This document shows, one piece after another, positions 1-10,900 of a stretch of 64,000 nt of DNA. The stretch comes from Pelecanus crispus (taxonomy: Eukaryota; Chordata; Aves; Pelecaniformes; Pelecanidae). The first letter of the stretch is position 1. The number at the start of each line of letters is the position of its first letter. A program made the translations under genes and the position numbers. The DNA is taken from assembly GCF_030463565.1 (NCBI RefSeq), contig NC_134659.1:7882511-7946510 (forward strand). Direction: 5' to 3'. Under the pieces are notes generated by a model. That model had not been told where the DNA came from and made no database searches. It was given only the letters and a program-made list of their open reading frames with translations.

Positions 1-3000
1 CCGGCAGGCGGGCTCCAGCGCTCCCAGCACCCCGGAGCCATCGGGCCGGCGGGGACAGTCCCAGTCCCTGAGGTACGTCCTGGGCGTGGGGAGCGGGGAC
101 AAGGGCTTCTGCAAGGGAGGGTGGAGGTAACCCTGTGGGGAGGATGGAGCTAAACCCATGGAGATGATGGAGCTAAACCCATGGGGAGGAGGATGGAGCT
201 AAACCCATGGGGAGGAGGATGGAGCTTAACCCATGGGGAGGAGGATGGAGATAACCCCATGGGGAGGATGGAGCTAAAGATATGGGGAGGAGGTTGGAGA
301 TAAACCCATGGAGATGATGGAGCTAAACCCATGGGGAGGATGGAGATAACCCCATGGAGATGATGGAGCTAAACCCATGGGGAGGAGGATGGAGCTAAAC
401 CCATGGGGAGGAGGATTGAGATAACCCCATGGGGAGGATGGAGCTAAAGATATGGGGAGGAGGATGGAGATAACCCCATGGAGATGATGGAGATAAACCC
501 ATGGGGAGGAGGATGGAGATAACCCCATGGAGATGATGGAGCTAAACCCATGGGGAGGAGGATGGAGCTAAACCCATGGGGAGGAGGATTGAGATAACCC
601 CATGGGGAGGATGGAGCTACAGATATGGGGAGGAGGATGGAGATAACCCCATGGAGATGATGGAGATAAACCCATGGGGAGGAGGATGGAGCTAAACCCA
701 TGGGGAGGAGGATTGAGATAACCCCATGGGGAGGATGGAGCTAAAGATATGGGGAGGAGGATGGAGATAACCCCATGGAGATGATGAGCTAAACCCATGG
801 GGAGGAGGATGGAGATAAACCCATGGAGATGATGGAGCTAAAGCCATGGGAGGAGGTTGGAGATATTCTCACGGGGAGGATGGAGCTAAAGCCATGGGAG
901 GAGGATGGAGATAGGCCCGTGGGGAGGAAGATGGAGCTGACCCTATGGAGAGGATGGGGCTAAACCCATGGGAGGAGAATGGAGATAATCCGTGGAGATG
1001 ATGGAGCTAAACCCAATGGGACGAGGATGGAGATGAACCCATGGGGAGGAGGTTGGAGATAACTCCACGAGGAGGACGATGGAGATATCCTCATGGGGAG
1101 GATGGAGCTAAAGCCATGGGGAGGAGGATGGAGATTGGCCCATGGGGAGGAAGATGGAGCTGACCCTATGGAGAGGATGGGGCTAAACCCATGGGGGGGA
1201 CGTTGGAGATAACACCAAGGGGAGGATGGAGCTGACCCTATGGGGAGGATGGAGACGACCCCGTGGGGAGGAGGTTGGAGATAACCCTGTGGGGAGGACG
1301 GACATAAAACCGTGGGGATGAGGGTGGAGGGTAACACCAAGGGGAGGATGGAGCTGGCCCCATGGAAATGATGGAGCTGACCCCATGGGGAGGAGGGAGC
1401 TGACCCCGTGGAGATGATGGAGCTGACCCAATGGGGAGGAGGGAGCTGACCCCATGGAGATGATGGAGCTGACCCCATGGGGAGGAGGGAGCTGACCCCG
1501 TGGAGATGATGGAGCTGACCCCATGGGGAGGAGGGAGCTGACCCCGTGGAGATGATGGAGCTGACCCCGTGGGGAGGAGGGAGCTGACCCGATGGGGAGG
1601 AGGGAGCTGACCCCATGGAGATGATGGAGCTGATCCCGTGGGGAGGAGGGAGCTGACCCCATGGAGATGATGGAGCTGATCCCGTGGGGAGGAGGGAGCT
1701 GACCCCATGGAGATGATGGAGCTGACCCCGTGGGGAGGAGGGAGCTGACCCCATGGAGATGATGGAGCTGACCCCGTGGGGGAGGAGGGAGCTGACCCCG
1801 TGGAGATGATGGAGCTGACCCCGTGGGGAGGAGGGAGCTGACCCCGTGGAGATGATGGAGCTGACCCCGTGGGGAGGAGGGGAGCTGACCCCGTGGAGAT
1901 GATGGAGCTGACCCCGTGGGGAGGAGGGAGCTGACCCCGTGGAGATGATGGAGCTGACCCCGTGGGGAGGAGGGAGCTGACCCCGTGGAGATGATGGAGC
2001 TGACCTCGTGGGGAGGAGGGAGCTGACCCCGTGGAGATGATGGAGCTGACCCCGTGGAGATGATGGAGCTGACCCCGTGGGAGGAGGGAGCTGATCCCGT
2101 GGGGAGGAGGGAGCTGACCCCATGGAGATGATGGAGCTGACCCCATGGGGGAGGAGGGAGCTGATCCCGTGGGGAGGAGGGAGCTGACCCCATGGAGATG
2201 ATGGAGCTGACCCCGTGGAGATGATGGAGCTGACCCCGTGGGGAGGAGGGAGCTGACCCGTGGAGATGATGGGACCCGTGGGGAGGAGGGAGCTGACCCC
2301 GTTGTGTGTGGTTGGAGCTGACCCTTGGAGATGATGGAGCTGACCCCATGGGGAGGAGGGAGCTGACCCCGTGGGGAGGAGGGAGCTGACCCCATGGAGA
2401 TGATGGAGCTGACCCCATGGGGAGGAGGGAGCTGACCCCGTGGGGAGGAGGGAGCTGACCCCGTGGAGATGATGGAGCTGACCCCGTGCGGGAGGCTGCA
2501 CCTTGCACCCGTGGGGTGCTCAGCCCCCCATGCCCGCCGGCCACCCTTTCCCCCGGCTCGCCCTGACTTTGGGGCGGGGGGCGAGGGGAAGGGTCCGCCT
2601 GCAGCCCCGGCTCTCCCGCCCGCAGGGTGGAGGCGTGCTGGCAGCCCGGCGAGCCGCGGGGCCGCAGTGCCGTACCCCGCCGGCGCCCCACCTACTACAC
2701 GGTGACGGTGCCCACCTCCTGCATCCCGACCCCCGGCCCCGCGCACCGCTCCGGCTCCGACGACAGCATCTCCGACCTCTCCAGCATCTCCCACGCCACC
2801 TCCCCGGGCAGCAGCAGCCCCGACGTCTCCTTCCCGCGCCCCCCCGCGTCCCACCGCCGCTCGCCGAACCCAGTTATTACCCCCGGGGTGCCCACCGGTT
2901 CCTGCCGGCCGCCGGCCCCCCGGCTTTCCTCTACGAGCAGGATCTGGCCCCGTTACGCTACCAGCGCCTGGTGCCCTCGCACAGCCGCATCGTGCGCACC

Positions 3001-4463
3001 CCCTCGCTCAAGGACTACGCGCCGGCGGGGGGCCGGGGGCTCTCCAAGGCGGCCGTCACCGAGGAGCTCAAGTCGTGGCACCAGCGCGCCCGGCTGCGGG
3101 GCGCCCGACCCCACTCCCTCGACCGGCAAGGGGCCTTTCGGGGACCCCGTGGTGGGACCAGCAGGGACGTGCCCATCACCCGTGGCGTCCTGCCGCGGGC
3201 TCAGGTAGGGGCACGGGGTCCGGCTGGTGCGGGGGACGGGAGTGGGGAGGTGGGAGAGTGGGGGGCACCGCGGTGCTCGCCCCCCCGTATGGGGACCCCC
3301 GGGGTGCTGCCCTCAGGGTGGCTGGGTGACGTGAGTTGTCACCCTGAGGTGGTTCAGGCACGGGCGGGGTGTGGGGGGGGGGGGGTGTCCCGTGAGGGTC
3401 CCCAGACCAGGAGTGGGGTCCTGAGGGGGTCCATGGGGAAGAATTGGGGTCCCATGAGGGGTCCGCGGGGCAGGATCAGCGTCCTGAGGAGGGTCTTGGG
3501 GACAGGACCAAGGTCATCTGGGGCAGGGGACCCTCTGAGGGTCCCTCCGGGCAGGTCCAGGGTCCCACAGGCCAGGCTTGGGGTCCCACGAGGGTCCCTG
3601 GGGCAGGAGCAGGATTCTAAAGGGGCTCTGGGGGCAGGACCAGGGTCCTGAGGGGGGCCCAGGGGGAGGATTTGGGGTCCTGAGGGGATCGTGGGAGAAG
3701 AACCGGGGTCCCGCGAGGGTCCCCTGGGGCAGGACTGGGGGACCTCCAAGGGTCCTCAGGACAGGACTGGGGAAAGTCCCCTGGGGGCCCGGGTCCTAAG
3801 GGGCTCCCTGGGACAGGCCAGGGTCGCAGAGGGGTCCCTAGGGCAGGATTGGGGTCCCGAGGAGGTCCCATGGCCAGGACCAGGGTCTCGTGAGGGTCTC
3901 GGGGCACAGGACCAAGGTCCCTCAAGGTCCTTTGGGGAAGGATGGGGACCCTCTGAGGGTCCCTCTGGGCAGGTGCGAGCAGGGCCTGGGGTCCCACGAG
4001 GGTCCCTGGGGCAGGAGCAGGGTCCCGAGGGGGTCCCCGGGGCGGTCCTGAGGGACCCACGAGGGTCCCTCCGGTCACATCCAGGACCCCACGAGCAGGA
4101 CCCGGGTTCCCACGTGGGTCCCTGGGGCAGAACCGCGGTGCCCCCGGGCAGCGGGGTCCCTGGGGGGGTCCCGCCGGGATGGGCGCGTGGCACACGGTCA
4201 CGGCGTGCCGGGACGGCCGGCACCTGCGGCACAACCGGGGCCCAGGCTGGGCAGGTGGGGACCCCCCCCCCCGACCCCCCAAACCCCCTGCCCTGGGATG
4301 TGCCCCCCCGGCGTGCCGCCGCAGCGCGGGGCGGGGTGCCGGCACCCACGGGCCCCTTCTCCCACGCAGGCGCCCCCGGTCCACGTCCTGCGGCGGCGCC
4401 CCGGACGGCGTGCCCGTGCAGGTCTACGTGCCTGAGAACGGCGAGATCGTCACACAGGTGTAA
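1..4463 (+). CDS. INAVA: INAVA-like innate immunity activator / junction adaptor, 3' part of gene
   Basis: C-terminal part of a protein recognised as INAVA (C1orf106), a CUPID/DUF3338-family adaptor that in mammals acts at epithelial junctions with cytohesins and in pattern-receptor signalling. The CUPID domain lies upstream of the window. Exons: 1-72 (donor GTACGT, phase 2), 2626-3204 (CGCAG acceptor, donor GTAGGG) and 4370-4463 (acceptor CACGCAG, stop TAA). Diagnostic motifs are RRRPTYYTVTVP, SRIVRTPSLKDY, TEELKSWHQRARLRG, PHSLDRQGAF and the terminal VPVQVYVPENGEI. Splice phases agree throughout, but two frame breaks occur. In exon 2626-3204 the frame slips near a C7 run at 2839-2845 (one base apparently missing). 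In the last exon it slips near 4399-4404 (one base extra). These look like consensus errors rather than decay, because the protein is conserved on both sides. The paralogues FRMD4A/B and CCDC120 share the SLKDY region but I judge the C-terminus to be INAVA. Identification is from memory of the family. Confidence 0.8.
118..2485 (+). repeat. purine-rich minisatellite in INAVA intron
   Basis: Tandem array filling nearly the whole intron between the exons ending at 72 and starting at 2626. To about 1390 the units are variants of GGAGGATGGAGCTAAACCCA, spaced about 20-30 bp. From about 1390 to 2485 the array is far more homogeneous, alternating GGAGATGATGGAGCTGACCCC with GTGGGGAGGAGGGAGCTGACC (combined period about 45 bp). 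The + (sense) strand is purine-rich. Long open frames on both strands are by-products of the repeat. Confidence 0.95.
3360..4165 (+). repeat. degenerate G-rich minisatellite in INAVA intron
   Basis: The intron 3205-4369 is dominated by degenerate copies of a GGGTCC...GGGGCAGGA theme with a spacing of roughly 35-50 bp. The sense strand is G-rich and copies are much more diverged than in the upstream array. Confidence 0.8.
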
Positions 4464-4554
4464 GCGTGGACGCCCCCCACCCGCCCCGGGCGGGGGGCAC
4501 AGCCTGGCTGGCCCAGGGACAGTGGGCACCCGGCCGCCCCACGGCCCCCCACCC

Positions 4555-5385
4555 CAGACGGCGGACACGGGGGGACGGCCCCCCACCCCGGCACACAGAC
4601 ACGGGGGGACGGCCCCCCCACCCCCGGCACGTGGACACGGGGGGACGGCCCCCCACCCCAGCCCGCGGCCCCCACCACCCTGGCCCGCGGACACCGGGGG
4701 GACGGCCCCCCACCCCGGCACACAGACACGGGGGGGACGGCCCCCCACCCCGGCCCGCAGACCCCCACCCTGGCCTGCGGACACGGGGGGACAGCCCCCC
4801 ACCCCGGCACACAGACACGGGGGGATGGCCCCCCACCCCAGCCCACGGACACGGGGGGGACGGCCCCCCCACCCCAGCACGTGGACACGGGGGGGACGGC
4901 CCCCCCACCCTGGCCTGCGGACATGGGGGTCGGCCCCCCCACCCTGGCCCGCGGACACGGGGGGACGGCCCCCCACCCCGGCCCGCGGCCCCCCACCCTG
5001 GCCCGCAGACACGGGGGCATGGCCCCCCACCCCGGCCCGCAGACCCCCACCCTGGCCTGCGGACACGGGGGGGACGGCCCCCCCACCCCAGCACACAGGA
5101 CATGGGGGGACAGCCCCCCACCCCTGGCCCACGGACATGGGTGGGTCGGCCCCCCACCCTGGTCCGTGGACACGGGGGGACGGCCCCCCACCCCAGCACA
5201 CAGACATGGGGGGGACAGCCCCCCACCCTGGCCCGCGGACATGGGGGTCGGCCCCCCACCCTGGTCCGTGGACACGGGGGGACGGCCCCCCACCCCGGCC
5301 CCGCGGCCCCCCCACCCTGGCCTGCGGACACGGGGGGACAGCCCCCCCACCCCCGGCCCGTGGACACGGGGGACGGCACAGCTGC
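4555..5385 (+). repeat. GC-rich minisatellite between INAVA stop and SHISA4
   Basis: Roughly 35-bp units built on GGACACGGGGGGACGGCC followed by CCCCACCCCGGC, starting about 90 bp after the INAVA stop codon. It occupies the expected INAVA 3' UTR and SHISA4 upstream region. No canonical polyadenylation signal for INAVA is visible here. G-runs and C-runs alternate within each unit, so each copy can fold back on itself. Confidence 0.9.
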
Positions 5386-5497
5386 CCCCCCCCCAATACC
5401 CCTGGGGTGCGCGGGGCTGGGGCGGGGGGGCTGGGGCTGGTTCCCCCCTCCCCGTGTCCCCCCACGCCGCGCCCCCTCACCACCACCGTGCCCCCCG

Positions 5498-6498
5498 ATG
5501 CCGCCGGTGCGGCCGCGACGCCGATTCGGGGNNNNNNNNNNNNNNNNNNNNNNNNNNNNNNNNNNNNNNNNNNNNNNNNNNNNNNNNNNNNNNNNNNNNN
5601 NNNNNNNNNNNNNNNNNNNNNNNNNNNNNNNNNNNNNNNNNNNNNNNNNNNNNNNNNNNNNNNNNNNNNNNNNNNNNNNNNNNNNNNNNNNNNNNNNNNN
5701 NNNNNNNNNNNNNNNNNNNNNNNNNNNNNNNGGGCACCTGGGTGCAGTGGGGGGATTGGGGGTGGGGGGGCACTTGGGTGCAGTGGGGGATTGGGGGTTG
5801 GGGGGGGGGCACCTGGGTGCAGGGCGGGGATTGGGGGGGTGGGGGGGCACTTGGGTGCAGGGGGGGGTATTGGGGGGTGGGGGGGCATTGGGTGCAGGGG
5901 GTATTGGGGTGGGGGGGCACCTGGGTGCAGGGGGGGATTGGGGGTGGGGGGGCATTGGGTGCAGGGGGTATTGGGGTGGGGGGGGCATTGGGTGCAGCAG
6001 GGGGATTGGGGGGTGGGGGAGGGCACCGGAGTGGGTGCTGCTGAGATCCCCCCAGTGCCCACCACCGGCCCCTGCTCCCCCCCCTCGAGGGCCGTGGACA
6101 CCCATGGGCCCCGTCCCGGTGCCCGTCCCCGTGCCAGGGTGCCGCAGCCCCCGCCCCATCCCTCCCGCAGGCCCGGAGATCCCGCTCTCCAGCTACCCCC
6201 CCGCGGGCCCCCCCAGCCCCCTTCCCCATGGACCCCAAAGCCGGCCCCGCGCCCCCCCAGCCCGGCTTCGCCCCCATGGCCATGTACCCGCCGGGCCGGC
6301 CCCGCCGCCCAGTACCCGCTGTACCCCTCCGGCCCCCCCGTCTACAACCCCACAGGTGAGCACCGCGGGGGGATGGGGACCCCCCCCCCCATTCCCGGGG
6401 GGCACGGTGGCCTTGCGGGGGCTGACACCCCGTCCCGCTCCCCCCCCGCAGCACCCCCGCCCTACGTCCCGGCACAGCCCAGCTACCCGGGAGCCTGA
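5498..6498 (+). CDS. SHISA4: SHISA4, protein shisa-4, middle exons lost in gap
   Basis: Shisa-family single-pass membrane protein: signal peptide, cysteine-rich ectodomain, one transmembrane helix and a proline/tyrosine-rich cytoplasmic tail. Visible parts are a proposed start ATG at 5498 reading [11 protein letters not shown] into the gap (similar to the start of the mammalian protein), a tail exon 6171-6355 (acceptor CCCGCAG, donor GTGAGC) and a final exon 6452-6498. Tail motifs are [37 protein letters not shown] and the terminal [13 protein letters not shown]; the intron at 6356 is phase 1 and joins correctly. The ectodomain and membrane exons are not seen and probably lie in the N gap. 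Two frame breaks interrupt the tail exon, between 6196 and 6227 (C runs) and between 6291 and 6300, each consistent with one extra base. Identity of the tail is firm; the start codon is an inference. Confidence 0.85.
5532..5731. other. assembly gap of 200 Ns
   Basis: Exactly 200 N characters, which suggests a placeholder of unknown true length. It interrupts SHISA4 just after its proposed start codon and is flanked by GC-rich repeats on both sides. Confidence 0.99.
5732..6030 (+). repeat. G-rich minisatellite next to the gap
   Basis: Units of about 30-38 bp built on GGCACCTGGGTGCAG followed by runs of G and ATTGGGGGTGG. Every unit has several runs of at least three G on the + strand, so it is a strong candidate for G-quadruplex formation and for the sequencing failure at the neighbouring gap. 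Confidence 0.9.
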
Positions 6499-6849
6499 GC
6501 GCCCGTGGGGACCCCGGCACCCTCCTCCTGCCGCCGGCCAGCGGGGGCCACGCCGGGGACCCTCGCCCCCCCCGCCACGGGGCCGGGAGGGTGCAGCGGC
6601 CGTGGCCGGATCAGGCCCTTCCCGGCCGTCCCGGGGATGACCCCGTGCCGGCAGCACAGGGCAGCCCTTGTCCTGCACACTGAGCCCTTTGTGGGTGCCT
6701 CCGCCCCGGCCGCGGGTGCCAACGGCCCCGTTGCACCCATGACGGGGGGTGCCCAGGGAGAGGGGGGTCCCCCCGAGGGCCAATGCATCGCTGCACCCCT
6801 GCACGCCCGCGTCCGGAATCGGCCCCGGCTCTTTCCCCCCGGGGTTGGC

Positions 6850-6855
6850 ATTAAA
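6850..6855 (+). terminator. polyadenylation signal ATTAAA of SHISA4
   Basis: ATTAAA lies 352 bases after the SHISA4 stop codon, followed within 25 bases by GT-containing sequence (TCTTGTGCC). It is the only signal-like hexamer I see between the stop and the next repeat. Confidence 0.6.
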
Positions 6856-6877
6856 CCACGTCTTGTGCCCCACACCC

Positions 6878-7160
6878 GGTGTCGGCGTTGGTGTCGGCGT
6901 TGGTGTCGGCGTTGGCGTCGGCGTTGGCGTTGGCGTCGGCGTTGGCGTTGGTGTCGGCGTTGGCGTTGGTGTCGGCGTTGGTGTCGGCGTCGGTGTCGGC
7001 ATCGGCGTCGGCATTGGCGTTGGTGTTGGCGTTGGTGTCGGCGTCGGCATCGGCGTTGGTGTCGGCGTTGGCGTTGGTGTCGGCATCGGTGTCGGCATCG
7101 GTGTCGGCATTGGCGTTGGCGTTGGCGTTGGTGTCGGCGTTGGCGTTGGTGTCGGCGTCG
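6878..7160 (+). repeat. hexanucleotide-based array (GTTGGC / GTCGGC / GTCGGT)
   Basis: About 47 tandem hexamers of the form GTYGGY, with transitional changes between copies. It starts about 22 bases after the SHISA4 polyadenylation signal. The + strand reads as Val-Gly and the - strand as Pro-Thr repeats, giving spurious open frames. Confidence 0.95.
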
Positions 7161-7836
7161 TCTCAGTGGCTCTGCGCCGGGCGGGGGGCACAGCCCCGCA
7201 CCCCTCCCTGGGGAGCTGTAAGTGGGGGGGGGGCCGTGACTTCCCCCGCTTCCGCTCCCAGGGCTCCTCCATCCAAAAATTAGGTCGGGACGGGTAATTC
7301 CCACCAAAGCAGCCATTGGGATGAGCCAGCCCGGGAGCGCTGCTTGCCCGCCCAGCCCCGCTGCACAAAATTGGGGTGTGGAACCACCCCCAGCGGTGTT
7401 TTGGGGCAGAAAGCAGCAAATTCGGCCCCGGGATGGGGGCTGCGGGTGTGAGGCCGGTTCCTCCATCCGTCCCCCCCCGCCCCGAATCGCCGGAGCCAGG
7501 ACCCGTCTCCCTTCGCAGCCGGCGGCGAGGAACAGGCGCCGCGGAGCGTGATTCACCCCGGCTATTTTGGACGGTTTTGGACGGCTGCTCCCGGGGTGAT
7601 TCATTCCGCCCCCCCCCCGGCACCGTCACCATCACCAGGAGGGGGTGTCCAGCCACTGGCTAAATTTGGGACCGCCGAGTCCATCGCTCCCGGCGGGGGG
7701 AAAAGCCACGCAGACCCCCGGGGGCAAACCGCTGCCCCGTCTCCCAGGGGACCGGGGGTCCCAGCATCCCCTCGCCCCCAAAAACCCCACAACGAGCCCG
7801 GGGAGGGGGGAGCCGGGGCGGGGGGCAGCTCTGAGT
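7161..7836. other. intergenic stretch between convergent SHISA4 and Myb/SANT-like gene
   Basis: GC-rich unique sequence between the SHISA4 3' end and the 3' end of the - strand gene. I see no conserved coding sequence, RNA gene or recognisable repeat here. Confidence 0.5.
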
Positions 7837-7842
7837 TTTATT
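7837..7842 (-). terminator. polyadenylation signal of the Myb/SANT-like gene
   Basis: AATAAA on the - strand (TTTATT on +), 134 bases past the stop codon of the - strand gene at 7976. The sequence just upstream in the 3' UTR is T/A-rich, in contrast to the surrounding GC-rich DNA. Confidence 0.65.
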
Positions 7843-7975
7843 TAAGTGGGATGGAGGGGAAAAAAATAATAATAAAAATAATAAAAGAAGCAAGGCGGGC
7901 GCTGGGGGGCGGGGGGAACTGTCCCCAGGGCGGTCCCCGCCGGCGGCGGGCGCACACAGCCAGCTGCGTGGGGGG

Positions 7976-10900
7976 TCAGGGTTTGGGGACCGCCTGCTCC
8001 CGGAGGTAGAGGTCACGGATTTCGGCCAGGCTGCGGCTGAGGCCGCCCAGCGCCTGGGCGATGACGCGCAGGACGGAGGTGGTCTCCCGGCGGCTCTCGG
8101 CGTATTCCCGGCGGAAAGCTCGCATCTCCTGCACCAGCCGTTCGTTAGACTGGACGATGCGTTTTTCGGCCGGGGTGAGCTGGGTGCAGTCGGGTGCCCC
8201 ATCCGACAGCCCCGTCGTCCCGGGGGGGCCCGGTTCGCCCGCGCCGCAGTTATTGAGATGCTCGGCCTCTTGCTCGAAGAGGATGCTCGGGAAATCGGAG
8301 CCCAACGGCTCCTGCTGCCCGCCCAGGTCGCCGAGGGAGAGTTCGGGGGGCGCGGGGCGCGGGGGGCTCCGGCTCCAGCCCTCGCACAGCTCGCCGGGCG
8401 GGGCGGGTGCCGGCACGGGGCAGCCGGCGCTCGGCGCCGCGGCAGGGGATGCTGTCGGCGGCCGGGTCGTGGAAGGGCTCGGTCTTCACCTCCACCGGCT
8501 CCTCCTTCACCGGCTCCTCCTTGACGCCTGCGGGATGGACGGAGAGCGCGGGGCAGCTGGCGGGACCCCCCGTCTCCCCAGCGCCCCACGGACCGAGCAA
8601 CCCGACCCCCTTCTGCCTCTGCTTGCCCCGTGCCCCTCGTCCCCATCCCTGTGCTCCCGCGTCCCCTGGCCTGCACCCGCTCCCGGTCCCATCTGTACGC
8701 ACGGACCCCCGGCGCCCCGTGCCCCTCGCCGTGGTCCAGCCCCATCCCGTGCCCCTTGTCCCTCTCCTGGCCCCGGTACTCCCGTATCCCGGTCCTCAGT
8801 GCGGTCCCTGCATGGCCCCAGTACCCCCACACCCCTGTCCTGGTCCCCAGATGTCCCTGTCCTGGTCCTGGTCCCCCCATGTCCCTGTCCTGGTCCCAGT
8901 ACCCCTGTGCCCCTTCTCCCTGTCCTAATCCCAGCTGCCCATGTCCCTGACCTGATCCTGGTATCCTCCTGTCCCCATCCCAGTGCCGCTGTCCCTTGTC
9001 CCTGTCCTGGTCCCAGTACCCCTGTGCCCCTTGTCCCTGTCCTGGTCCTGTCCATGTCCCTGTCCCTGTCCCAATCCCACCATGTCCCTGTCCTGTTCCC
9101 AGCCCCCTCTCATCCTTGTCCTGGTCCCAGTACCCCTGTGCCCCTTCTCCCTGTCCTGGTCCTGTCCATGTCCCTGTCCCTGTCCCAATCCCACCATGTC
9201 CCTGTCCTGTTCCCAGCCCCCTCTCATCCTTGTCCTGGTCCCAGTACCCCTGTGCCCCTTCTCCCTGTCCTGGTCCTGTCCATGTCCCTGTCCCTGTCCC
9301 AATCCCACCATGTCCCTGTCCTGTTCCCAGCCCCCTCTCATCCTTGTCCTGGTCCTGTCCATGTCCCTGTCCCTGTCCCAATCCCACCATGTCCCTGTCC
9401 TGTTCCCAGCCCCCTCTCATCCTTGTCCTGGTCCTGTCCATGTCCCTGTCCCTGTCCCAATCCCACCATGTCCCTGTCCTGTTCCCAGCCCCCTCTCATC
9501 CTTGTCCTGGTCCTGTCCATGTCCCTGTCCCTGTCCCAATCCCACCATGTCCCTGTCCTGTTCCCAGCCCCCTCTCATCCTTGTCCTGGTCCCAGTACCC
9601 CTGTGCCCCTTCTCCCTGTCCTAATCCCAGCTGCCCATGTCCCTGACCTGATCCTGGTATCCTCCTGTCCCCATCCCAGTGCCGCTGTCCCTTGTCCCTG
9701 CCCTGGTCCATGTCCCCCCCACGCCCCTGTCCCAGTCCCGGTCCTGCTCTCAGTCCCCTCCTGTTGCTGTCCCGGTGCCAGTCCCTGTCCTGGCCCAGGT
9801 CCCCCCACGTCCCTGACCGGCTCTGGGTGCTCCTGTCCTGGTCCCAGTACCCCTGCTGCTGTCCCTGTCTCCTGTGTCCCTGGCCCAGGTCCCCCCACAT
9901 CCCTTTTCCCCCCCATGTCCCTGTCCCAGTCCTCCATGTCCCTGTCCTCCTCCCCTGTGTCTATGTCCCCTCCCTGTCCCTGCCCCCCGTCCCTGTCCCG
10001 ATCCTCCCTGTCCCTGCCCCAGTCCCTCCACGTCCCTGTCCTGGTCCCACCGCCCTTGTCCCGGTTTCCCCATGTCCCTGTCCCAGTCCCCCATGTCCCT
10101 GTCCCAGCCCCCCCATGTCTGTGTCTCCATCCCAGTCCCCCCACGTCCCCATCCTGGTCCCCTGTGTCCCTGCCCCAGCCCTCCACATCCCTGTCCCGTT
10201 CCCCTGTGTGTCCTGGTCCCCCCACATCCTGGTCCTTGTCCCCCATGTCCCTGCCCCTGCCCCAGTCCCCCCCCATACCTGTCCTAGTGCCCCCCTGTCC
10301 CGGTACCCTGCGTCCCCACCTTGGGCCCCTGTATCCATGTCCTGGTCCCCCATGTCATGGTCCCAATGTCCCTGTCCCAGTCCCTCCACACACCCGTCCT
10401 GGTCCCAGCACCTTGGTCCTGCCCCCGCCCCATCCTGCTCCCGGTCTCGGGTGTCCCTGTCCCGGTCCCCCATGTCCTGGTCCCGGTCCCCCGTGTCCCT
10501 GCCCCAGTCCTCCATCTCCCTGTCCCTCTCCTGTGTGTCAGTGTCCCACGCACCTGTCCCCATCCCCCGTACCCCAGTCGTCCCCCCCACCTGTCCCCCG
10601 TGTCCATGTCCCGGTCCCCCCACGCACTGTCCCCCGGTGTCCATGTCCCGGTCCCCCTGTCCCCTGTGTCCGTGTCCATGTCCTGGTCCCCCCCTGCACC
10701 TGTCCCCATACACCGTGTCCGTGTCCTAGTCCCCCTGTCCGTGTCCTGGTCCCACCACGCACCTGTCCCCATCCCCCATGTCTGTGTCCCGGTCCCCCCG
10801 TCCCCTGTCCCCACGTCCTGGTCCTCCCCCGCACTTGCCCCCCCGTGTCCATGTCCCGGTCCCACCACACACCTGTCCCTGTCCCCATCCCCCGTGTTCG

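Noticed and set aside
960-2854. Over 500-codon - strand frames with GSAPSSPRGQL-type repeats
   Set aside because: By-product of the purine-rich INAVA intron array; all three - strand frames are open in the same way.
6749-7297. Val-Gly or Pro-Thr repeat protein at the hexamer array
   Set aside because: A GTYGGY hexamer array gives such dipeptide frames automatically; it lies after the SHISA4 polyadenylation signal.
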